DNA from: Burkholderiaceae bacterium
Lineage (GTDB): Bacteria > Pseudomonadota > Gammaproteobacteria > Burkholderiales > Burkholderiaceae_E
Direction: 5' to 3'
Assembly: GCA_016710525.1 (NCBI GenBank)
Contig: JADJVQ010000058.1
Span: forward strand, 1 to 47,247
Length of the DNA stretch: 47,247 nt
The position numbers and the translations under genes are program-made. The notes beneath the pieces were generated by a model. That model was given only the letters and a program-made list of their open reading frames with translations, did no database searches and had not been told where the DNA came from. Shown here piece after piece: positions 41,513-47,247 of this stretch; positions within the stretch are counted from its first letter, which is position 1, and the number at the start of each line of letters is the position of its first letter.

Positions 41513-42347
41513 GGGCGCCCCCGCGGGCGGCGTCCAGCCCCAAGGCGTCGGCGATGCCTTCCGTGGCGAAGTTGATGCCGATCACCAGCGTGGAGATGCA
41601 CACCGCCGGGATCAGGATCAGCCAAGGTTCGGAGTGGATGGCCGACAGGCCGGCGTGGATCATCAGGCCCCAATCGGGCGTGGGTGGCGAAAGGCCTAAC
41701 CCCAGGAAGGAGAGCGCGCTCACCAGCAGCAGCGCGCTTGAGCTGCGCAGCGCGAACTCCACCAGCAGCAGGTCGATCACGCTGGGCAGCATCTCGCGGC
41801 CGATGATCGCCGGGCCCCGCTCGCCGCGCAATTGCGCCGCCTTTACGTAGCCCAGAGCCATCAACTGCAGTCCGGCCGCGCGCGAGGTGCGGATGGCGCC
41901 CATCATCTTGATGACCGCGATCACCGTGATCAGCACCCCGATCGACTGACCGAAGCCGGTCACGAAGAGCGACACGAAGAGGATCGAGGGAATGGCCAGC
42001 TTGAGTTCGACCAGCCGTGACACGCTGTCGTCGAACCATCCCCGGTAGTACGCCGCCGCCAGCCCCACCAGCCCGCCGCCGAGCGCGGCGATGAGGCCGG
42101 CGCTGAAGGCCACCAGGATGGCCGCCCGACCGCCAATGACCACGCGCGACAGAAAGTCGCGGCCGAGCTCGTCGGTTCCGAGGACGAAGTCCTCGCCAGG
42201 GGGCTCGAGGGTGGGGCCGACCAGCGCGGTAGGGTCGTGCGCAATCCACCATGGCGCCGTGATGGCCATCAGCAGGTGCGCGAGCACGAGCGCGATGCCG
42301 ACCAGCGCGAGCGGTCGGCGCGACAGTAGTCTGAGGCGATCGCTCAT
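41505..42347 (-). CDS. ABC transporter permease (DppC/OppC type)
   Basis: A 280-residue inner-membrane permease with about six transmembrane segments. It shows the DppC N-terminal element (RPLALVGIALVLAHLLMAIT), the HDPTALVGPTLEPPGEDFVLGTDELGRDFLSRV region typical of OppC/NikC, and the EAA loop around LGYVKAAQLRGERGPAIIGR. LSFLGLGLSPPTPDWGLMI is the diagnostic C-terminal motif. Its end overlaps the ATPase start by 8 bases. It begins 81 bases after the DppB stop. It partners with DppB to form the channel. Confidence 0.92.
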   Translation of the reverse strand: MSDRLRLLSRRPLALVGIALVLAHLLMAITAPWWIAHDPTALVGPTLEPPGEDFVLGTDELGRDFLSRVVIGGRAAILVAFSAGLIAALGGGLVGLAAAYYRGWFDDSVSRLVELKLAIPSILFVSLFVTGFGQSIGVLITVIAVIKMMGAIRTSRAAGLQLMALGYVKAAQLRGERGPAIIGREMLPSVIDLLLVEFALRSSSALLLVSALSFLGLGLSPPTPDWGLMIHAGLSAIHSEPWLILIPAVCISTLVIGINFATEGIADALGLDAARGGAHG

Positions 42348-42428
42348 GCGGGGCCGCCGCCAACCGGCGTGGCGGTCGGGAGCGCAAGGGTGCGCGACAC
42401 GGCGATGCGGGACATTGCGCTGACAGCC

Positions 42429-43394
42429 TCAGCCACCACGGGTGCGCGGATCGAGGGCGAGGATGGAGAGATCGGCAAGCAGGTTGAGCACCACGACCAC
42501 CATCGCCGAGGCGAGCGCGATCGCCTGAACCACATGCATCTCGCGGCGCGCCACGCCACGCACGAGCTCCTGGCCCAGGCCCGGGATGGCAAACACCAGT
42601 TCCACGACGACGATACCCGACACCATCGAAGCCGCGTACAGAGCCATGGCGGTCAGGCACGGAATGACCGCGGCCGGCAGCGCGTGCCGCAAGACCACGC
42701 GCCACCCCGGCACGCCGGTCATGCGCAGCCGCTCGATGTTATCGGCGGCCAGCGCCTCGATCATGCCCACCCGGAGCAGGCGGCTGAGGTAGGCCACAGA
42801 TCCGATGACGATAGTGGCCACCGGCAGCGCGCTGACCTGCAGCAACTCGTGGACCGGAGCCCGGGTGTCCACGGTGATGGTGGCCGGGAACCAGGGCAGC
42901 AGAACCGCGAAGCCGATCACCAGCAGCGTGCCGATCACGAACTCCGGGATCGAGTAGCCGATGATGGTTGCGGTGGCCAGCAGATGGTCGGCGAGACGCC
43001 GATGCCAGACCGCGCCGGCCACGCCGATCAGCACTGCCAGTGGCAGCGCGATCAGCAGCACCAGGCTCGCGAGCGCGAGCGAGTTTCGCATCGGATAGGC
43101 GATGACCTCGGCCACAGGAGCCTTGGAGATGAGGGTGCGGCCAAAGTCGCCCTGGGCGGCATTGACCAGGAAGGCCGCCAGGAGTTCGTGCGCGGGGCGA
43201 TCGAGACCGAGTTCGCGCTTCATCTGGGCGAGACGCTCGGGCGGGATGTTGGCGATCTCGTCGGAGGAAAGGACCACGTCGAGCGCGTCGCCCGGCAGCA
43301 CCTCGGTGGCCACGAAGATGAAGACCGCCAGCGCAAGCAGCGTAAGCAGCGACAGCGCCACACGGCGCGCGATGGCCGTGATCAGGCCTTCCAC
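42429..43394 (-). CDS. ABC transporter permease (DppB/OppB type)
   Basis: An inner-membrane permease of 321 residues if the GTG at 43394 is the start, giving an overlap of 13 bases with the binding-protein gene; the exact start is uncertain because no ATG lies in the expected place. The first helix is RVALSLLTLLALAVFIFVAT, followed by the typical periplasmic LPGDALDVVLSSDE and ELGLDRP. The EAA-type loop is NIERLRMTGVPGWRVVLRHA, and the closing motif is VELVFAIPGLGQELVRGVARR. It forms the transporter channel with the DppC-type protein. Confidence 0.9.
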   Translation of the reverse strand: MEGLITAIARRVALSLLTLLALAVFIFVATEVLPGDALDVVLSSDEIANIPPERLAQMKRELGLDRPAHELLAAFLVNAAQGDFGRTLISKAPVAEVIAYPMRNSLALASLVLLIALPLAVLIGVAGAVWHRRLADHLLATATIIGYSIPEFVIGTLLVIGFAVLLPWFPATITVDTRAPVHELLQVSALPVATIVIGSVAYLSRLLRVGMIEALAADNIERLRMTGVPGWRVVLRHALPAAVIPCLTAMALYAASMVSGIVVVELVFAIPGLGQELVRGVARREMHVVQAIALASAMVVVVLNLLADLSILALDPRTRGG

Positions 43395-44941
43395 ACGCCG
43401 TCCCAGCGAATGGACCAGTGCTGCGGGTGGTTCTCCAGCCCGCGCACGCCCGGCCGCTTGACGAGCAGGTTGTTGCGCCCGGCGGGCAGCAACGCCGGAA
43501 CCTCTTCGTGAAGGATGGCCTGCATCTGCGCGTACGCCGCTTTGCGCTTGCCGGCGTCGCGCGTCACCATCGCCTTGTCGTAGAGCTTCATGTACTCGTC
43601 CGCGTGCGGGCCGCTCCAATAGCCGCTCTCGTTGTTGGCCGGGCGCATGCGGAACAGGCTTATGCCGGGGTTGCGGGGGCCGACCGCGGTGTAGGCAAAC
43701 TTGTGGTGGTTGCCCTTGCTGACGTCGGGATCGCCCTGGCGGAACTTCTGGTAGCCGTCGCTCGGACGCTCCTCGATCGGCAGCGTGATGCCGGCCTCTT
43801 TCACAGTCTGCTGCATCACCTGGAAATAGCGTGCCATCTCGGGCCACTGGGGTGCGTAGTAGAGGGTGGGCAAGGTGAGGCCGTTGGGGTGGCCGGCCTC
43901 GGCAAGCAGCTTGCGGGCGCGCGCCACGTCGCGCCGCACCGGCCTGGCCCCGAAGTTGCCGTCGGCGGCCACCAGATGGCTGTCGTTGCCCACCCAGCCG
44001 GCGTTCCTGCCGTAGACCACCCGCACGATCGCCTCTCGGTCGATCGCCAGCGCCAGCGCCTGCCGGATGCGCTTGTCGTTGAAGGGCGAACCTGGGTGCT
44101 TGGGCAGCACGATCACGGCGTGGTCGCCACTGGTGGCGCCGACGATCTCGGTATCACTTTCCTTTTCGAGCTGGCGCACCAGCCGCGGGTCGATGTTGAG
44201 CACTGCATCGAACTGCTTCGCACGAAAGCCGTTGATCGCAGCTTCCATCTGGCCTTCGCGGTTGACCACCTCGAGGCGATCGAGGTAGGGCCCCTCGCGC
44301 CAGTACTTTTCGTTGCGCTCAAGCACCATTCGGCGCTGCGGGTCGACCGAGACGATGCGAAAGGGCCCGGTGCCGATGCCATTCAGGCCGATGCGATCGA
44401 TGCTGTCGTCGGCCGGCATGATCATCGTGTCGTACTCGGCCACCACGTAGGGGAACTCGGCGTTGCCCTTCTTCAGGCGAAACTGCACCTTGTGCCGGCC
44501 ACTTGCGGTGACATCGGCGATCTGCGCGGAGGCCCAGTGCTTCGCCTTGTGCAGCGCAAAGGAGGAAGCCACGTCGGCTGACGTGAGTTCTCGCCCGTCA
44601 TGGAAGCGCACGCCTTCGTGCAGGACGAACTCCCAGGTGTCGAGCCGGTCGTCGAGCGCGCCCCAGGCCTCGGCGAGCTCGCCTTGAAGCTGGAGATTGG
44701 TGTCGACCCAAAGCAGCGAGTTGTAGGCGCAGCGTGTGATCAGGTCGATCATGAAGTACGGGTGCTTGCTGTTGGTGATGTCGCCGCCGCGGCGGTTGGC
44801 CGAGCAGTTCGCGTACACCAGCGTGCCGCCGCGCTTTGGAACCGGCTGGGACGACGCAAGCCCCGGGAAGACACCGGCCAGGCCGGCTAGCGCAAGGCCC
44901 CGGGTGGAGTAACCGATCAGGTCGCGACGCGAGAGGTTCAT
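43382..44941 (-). CDS. Family 5 extracellular solute-binding protein (DppA/OppA type)
   Basis: A 519-residue periplasmic ligand-binding protein. The N-terminus MNLSRRDLIGYSTRGLALAG has an RR motif suggesting Tat export. Family elements are WEFVLHEGVRFHDGRELTSADV, GTGPFRIVSVDPQRRMVLER, the lobe-II segment FNDKRIRQALALAIDREAIV and the C-terminal HEEVPALLPAG...WSIRWDGVW. Such proteins bind peptides but also opines, nickel complexes, glutathione and other solutes, so the ligand is not read from sequence. The gene lies 72 bases downstream of a PhnZ-like oxygenase gene, linking transport to that chemistry. Confidence 0.92.
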   Translation of the reverse strand: MNLSRRDLIGYSTRGLALAGLAGVFPGLASSQPVPKRGGTLVYANCSANRRGGDITNSKHPYFMIDLITRCAYNSLLWVDTNLQLQGELAEAWGALDDRLDTWEFVLHEGVRFHDGRELTSADVASSFALHKAKHWASAQIADVTASGRHKVQFRLKKGNAEFPYVVAEYDTMIMPADDSIDRIGLNGIGTGPFRIVSVDPQRRMVLERNEKYWREGPYLDRLEVVNREGQMEAAINGFRAKQFDAVLNIDPRLVRQLEKESDTEIVGATSGDHAVIVLPKHPGSPFNDKRIRQALALAIDREAIVRVVYGRNAGWVGNDSHLVAADGNFGARPVRRDVARARKLLAEAGHPNGLTLPTLYYAPQWPEMARYFQVMQQTVKEAGITLPIEERPSDGYQKFRQGDPDVSKGNHHKFAYTAVGPRNPGISLFRMRPANNESGYWSGPHADEYMKLYDKAMVTRDAGKRKAAYAQMQAILHEEVPALLPAGRNNLLVKRPGVRGLENHPQHWSIRWDGVWKA

Positions 44942-45013
44942 GGCGGCAGTCGTTCAGTGGTTGGCAGGGATGTGCCTGGGGTCGGTTCCGGGCTGCGCGA
45001 ACGCGCCCCGACC

Positions 45014-45577
45014 TCAGCCCGGTTTCGCGCAGCCGACGGCCAGTGCGAGGTAATGCTCGAGTGCAGGTGTACGCGCTCCGGCCTTCTTGCCGATGTCGTC
45101 CCATCGGCGAAGGCTGAGCGCGGCCGCGGCATGCGGCATCTGTTCGAAGGCCAGCGCCTGTTCATCGGAGAACGGGCCGCCCTGGATTTCCAGCGTGCGC
45201 CGCGACACAGGCGATAGGCTCGCCTCATAGCCAGGCTCGCGGGCGCACAGATAGCGCTTGGCGTCGACGTGCAGGCGCACGGGATCGGCCACTTCGGGCC
45301 CGAACCAGCGCAGCAGGAACTTCGCGCCCAGCAGCTCGTGCCGATCATCGTCGCCCGATTGCACGGCGCCCGCGGCATCCCGGTGGAGCATGTGACCGAC
45401 ATCGTGCAGCACCGCGGCCACCACCAGGTTTGGGGGGGCGCCCTCGGCCTCGGCCAGTGCGCCGCACTGCAGTGCGTGCTCCAATTGATTGACGGCTTCG
45501 CCATAGACCAGCATGCCCTTCTCCGCGAAGAGACTGCGAATGGCCTGGGTGGCTGGGTGGACGGCGGGCTGGGTCAT
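45014..45577 (-). CDS. PhnZ-like HD-domain mixed-valent di-iron oxygenase
   Basis: A 187-residue HD-domain protein in which every active-site position known from PhnZ is matched, nearly in register. These are Tyr25 and Glu27 (VYGEAVNQLEHALQ), iron ligands His34, His58/Asp59 (LHDVGH), His80, His103 and Asp160/161, plus Lys107 (HVDAKRYL). The LSPVSRRTLEIQGGPFS stretch is also family-typical. PhnZ cleaves the C-P bond of 1-hydroxy-2-aminoethylphosphonate with O2, giving glycine and phosphate. It is not a phosphohydrolase despite the HD fold. It heads an operon with an ABC transporter and follows a LysR gene. No phnY partner is adjacent, so the exact substrate is open. Confidence 0.82.
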   Translation of the reverse strand: MTQPAVHPATQAIRSLFAEKGMLVYGEAVNQLEHALQCGALAEAEGAPPNLVVAAVLHDVGHMLHRDAAGAVQSGDDDRHELLGAKFLLRWFGPEVADPVRLHVDAKRYLCAREPGYEASLSPVSRRTLEIQGGPFSDEQALAFEQMPHAAAALSLRRWDDIGKKAGARTPALEHYLALAVGCAKPG

Positions 45578-45625
45578 CGGGAGGGGTCCTGGCAGGGCAT
45601 GACGACGGCGGGCTGCCTTGTCATT

Positions 45626-45654
45626 GAACTACCCTATGGCATCTCGATGTCAAT
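45626..45654 (-). promoter_or_regulatory. Possible promoter of the PhnZ-like/ABC operon
   Basis: On the minus strand a consensus -35 hexamer TTGACA occupies 45654-45649, about 72 bases before the oxygenase ATG. The -10 element at a 16-17 base distance (around TAGTTC) is poor, as expected for an activator-dependent promoter. The surrounding 45620-45670 segment is the most AT-rich part of the intergenic region, and TCAATATAC...ATGTTATGTGA next to it could hold a LysR-type site. Confidence 0.35.
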
Positions 45655-45702
45655 ATACGAATGTTATGTGACGGACATGTGAAACCGACGCCCTCCGGCG
45701 CC

Positions 45703-46659
45703 CTATGTCACTCGCGTCAAGGCGCGACCGTCGGCCCTGAGACCGCGCGGCCGCCCGGCGCGCGCATTCAGGTGCTCGATGAGCGCCTGCACGCCGGGAA
45801 TGCCCAGCGATTCATGCAGCGCCACCGCGTAGACGCCAGGCGCGTGCGGCACGCCCTGCAGCGGCACCAGCGCGAATCGGCGGTCTTCGCCGTTCTCGTT
45901 GTCGAAGAGCATGCCGACGCCCAAACCAGCGGCCACGGCCTCACGCATCGCTTCGCGGTTGCCCACCTCCATGACCGTCCGGGGTGTCACCCCGGCGCGC
46001 GCCAGGGTCTCGTCGAAGAGCGCCCGAGTCTGCGAACCAGCCTCACGGGCGATGACGTCGAGCTCGGCCAGATCCGCAGGTCGAAGCGAGCGGCGCCGTG
46101 CGAGCGGGTCATCGGCACGCAGGCAGATCGCAAGCCGCGGGCTGGCCACCTTGACGCAAAGCAGGTGGCCAGGCGGCTTGAGCAGGCTCATTACCGCCAC
46201 GTCGACCCGGCAGCGCGCCACGTCCTCGAGCAAAGTGCTGGTGTTGCCCATGCTCACCTGCACTCTGATCTCGGGATGGGCCGCGCGGAAACCCGCGAGC
46301 AGCGGCATCGCGACATGGGGAGTAGACAGACCCACGCTGACGCGCCCGCTTGCCGACTGCAGATGGTCCAGGGCGTTCTCGAATTCATCGACACGCGACA
46401 GAATCAGACGGGCACGCACGAACACGTCGGTTCCAGCATCGGTGAGTGTGAACTCGGGCTTGCGATGGCACAGCAGCACGCCGCAGGCCCGCTCGAGCGC
46501 GGCAAGCTGAACCGACACGCTGGGCTGAGTCACACCGAGCACACGGGCCGCGCCCGACAGTCCTCGCGCCTGCACGACAGCCACGAACGTGCGCAGGCCC
46601 GAAAGGGTCACGCTGCGGTCGCGGCGGGTCGATGGTTGGTCTGACGTTCTTGCGGGCAC
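45703..46659 (-). CDS. LysR-family transcriptional regulator resembling aminoethylphosphonate-catabolism regulators
   Basis: A 318-residue LTTR. The N-terminal winged helix is TLSGLRTFVAVVQARGLSGA then VTQPSVSVQLAALERACG. The effector domain has REAGSQTRALFDETLARAGV, then TPRTVMEVGNREAMREAVAAGLGVGM, a pattern I associate with AepR-type regulators of 2-aminoethylphosphonate use. The GTG at 46659 is preceded by GGAG; internal alternatives lack one. It lies on the same strand and directly upstream of the PhnZ-like gene (125-base gap), so it may autoregulate and activate that operon. The subfamily call is from memory of motifs, not from a search. Confidence 0.83.
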   Translation of the reverse strand: MPARTSDQPSTRRDRSVTLSGLRTFVAVVQARGLSGAARVLGVTQPSVSVQLAALERACGVLLCHRKPEFTLTDAGTDVFVRARLILSRVDEFENALDHLQSASGRVSVGLSTPHVAMPLLAGFRAAHPEIRVQVSMGNTSTLLEDVARCRVDVAVMSLLKPPGHLLCVKVASPRLAICLRADDPLARRRSLRPADLAELDVIAREAGSQTRALFDETLARAGVTPRTVMEVGNREAMREAVAAGLGVGMLFDNENGEDRRFALVPLQGVPHAPGVYAVALHESLGIPGVQALIEHLNARAGRPRGLRADGRALTRVT

Positions 46660-46826
46660 GGGGCTCCAGGGGGTTGCGACGCACCCCTAATCATAGTGGG
46701 CTGCGTCCCCGACATGGCCTCGTGCCCGGGCTGCGGCCCCGTGAACCGCCTGCACTGGCTTTGCGCTGTCCATTGGATGCGCGACTGTTCGTCGCAGACA
46801 AGTGCGGCCGAGGTCGCCAGCACCGA

Positions 46827-46868
46827 TTGCATTGGAAATAATTGTTCTGATATATTTCTCATGAAATA
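46827..46868 (+). promoter_or_regulatory. Promoter with overlapping inverted repeat before the antitoxin gene
   Basis: TTGCAT (46827-46832) and TATATT (46851-46856) are separated by 18 bases, giving a plausible sigma-70 promoter in an AT-rich island. GAAATA (46835-46840) and TATTTC (46853-46858) form an inverted repeat spanning the -10 box, with a third GAAATA at 46863-46868. Such a layout suits autorepression by the encoded antitoxin. Confidence 0.5.
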
Positions 46869-46876
46869 ACGAGGCC

Positions 46877-47247
46877 ATGATGACCCAGCCCCCGCGGCGC
46901 AAATCCGCCTCTGCCGAGGCCCAATCCAAGGTACTTGGCAAGGCACTTCGCTGCGCGGATCGGCTCGGCCTGAACGGTGCGCGGCTCGCGGTCACCATCG
47001 GGGTCAGCGAGGCCAGCGTGTCTCGACTGGTCAACGGCAGCCGCGACATCGATCTCAATTCCAAGGAGGCCGAGCTGGCCGCGCTGCTGATCCGCTGCTT
47101 TCGCTCCTTGGACGGCTGGTCGGCGGCAACGACGAACAGCGCCGCGCCTGGATGACGGCCCACAACCACGCGCTCAATGGGGTCCCATGCGAACTGATCG
47201 CCTCGGCCCAAGGCCTGGTCACCACGGTCGCTTATCTCGATCGGATG
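46877..47247 (+). pseudogene. MbcA/ParS/Xre-family (DUF2384) antitoxin, frameshifted and cut by window edge
   Basis: The N-terminal part has an Xre-like helix-turn-helix (SKVLGKALRCADRLGLNGAR, VTIGVSEASVSRLVNGSRDI). At LIRCFRSLD (47111-47113) the frame is lost and would stop at 47153-47155 as GWSAATTNSAAPG. In the +1 frame from 47116 the expected DUF2384 continuation appears: LVGGNDEQRRAWMTAHNHAL, NGVPCELIASAQGLVTTVAY, LDRM, open to the window end. A single missing base in GACGGCTGG explains this. Such antitoxins pair with RES-domain NAD-degrading toxins encoded just downstream, outside this window. It may be a true mutation or a sequencing error. The ATG at 46880 is an alternative start. Confidence 0.7.

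Noticed and set aside
42429..43847. A longer DppB frame starting at 43847
   Set aside because: The extra 151 codons lie antiphase inside the binding-protein gene and lack permease features. A start near 43394 is far more likely.
45014..45577. Reading the HD-domain protein as an ordinary metal-dependent phosphohydrolase
   Set aside because: The Tyr/Glu pair before the first metal His, the spacing of all metal ligands and the QGGPFS stretch fit PhnZ-type oxygenases better.
1..47247. CRISPR arrays, tRNA/rRNA genes, insertion sequences, phage genes
   Set aside because: No spaced direct repeats, cloverleaf-like segments, transposase motifs or phage structural genes were recognised on either strand.

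Overview
The window is very GC-rich, densely packed DNA from a proteobacterium, most likely a betaproteobacterium of the order Burkholderiales. This rests on two Bug/TctC-type tricarboxylate-binding proteins, many stand-alone acyl-CoA and carboxylic-acid catabolic genes, a PEP-CTERM exported protein and the strong third-position GC. The placement is inferred from gene content only. No rRNA, tRNA, CRISPR array, insertion sequence or phage gene was seen.

Left part (1-13300): a CaiB-type CoA-transferase running off the left edge is coupled to a TctC protein with an internal deletion, then a crotonase. A small unknown gene, a tiny membrane protein, a hotdog thioesterase and a DHA2 drug-type exporter follow. 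After these come an intact TctC protein, a methyltransferase with a flavin-dependent monooxygenase, a NUDIX hydrolase with a broken crotonase stub, a GST, two divergent SDRs and a ParE-type toxin-antitoxin pair.

Middle part (13300-31500): a 1168-residue indolepyruvate-type ferredoxin oxidoreductase is translationally coupled to a TauD-family dioxygenase. Then come an AlkC-like DNA glycosylase, a DUF3237 protein, a frameshifted FadH-like dienoyl-CoA reductase, an NTF2-like protein, a VF530 protein and an MFS transporter. A spondin-domain PEP-CTERM protein lies upstream of an OmpR/EnvZ-type two-component pair. Opposite it is an operon of a lipoprotein with a G-rich hexanucleotide repeat, a saccharopine-dehydrogenase-like reductase and a lipoprotein whose 3' end is scrambled by frameshifts.

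Right part (31500-47247): the RNA-end enzymes ThpR and RtcB flank a FAH-family hydrolase and a UGSC-like protein that lacks the expected cysteines. RtcB is followed by a haloacid-dehalogenase, a cysteine-free DUF35 protein and a thiolase-like protein. A PHP hydrolase and the 3' stub of a lost solute-binding protein adjoin a complete oligopeptide-type ABC transporter, an HD-domain oxygenase with every PhnZ active-site residue, and a LysR regulator resembling aminoethylphosphonate regulators. These last genes look like a phosphonate scavenging locus with an unusual importer and no phnY, and are the most interesting part of the window. An MbcA/ParS-type antitoxin with a one-base frameshift runs off the right edge.

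Several apparent one-base losses fall in G/C-rich runs, so sequencing or assembly error must be excluded before calling those genes dead.
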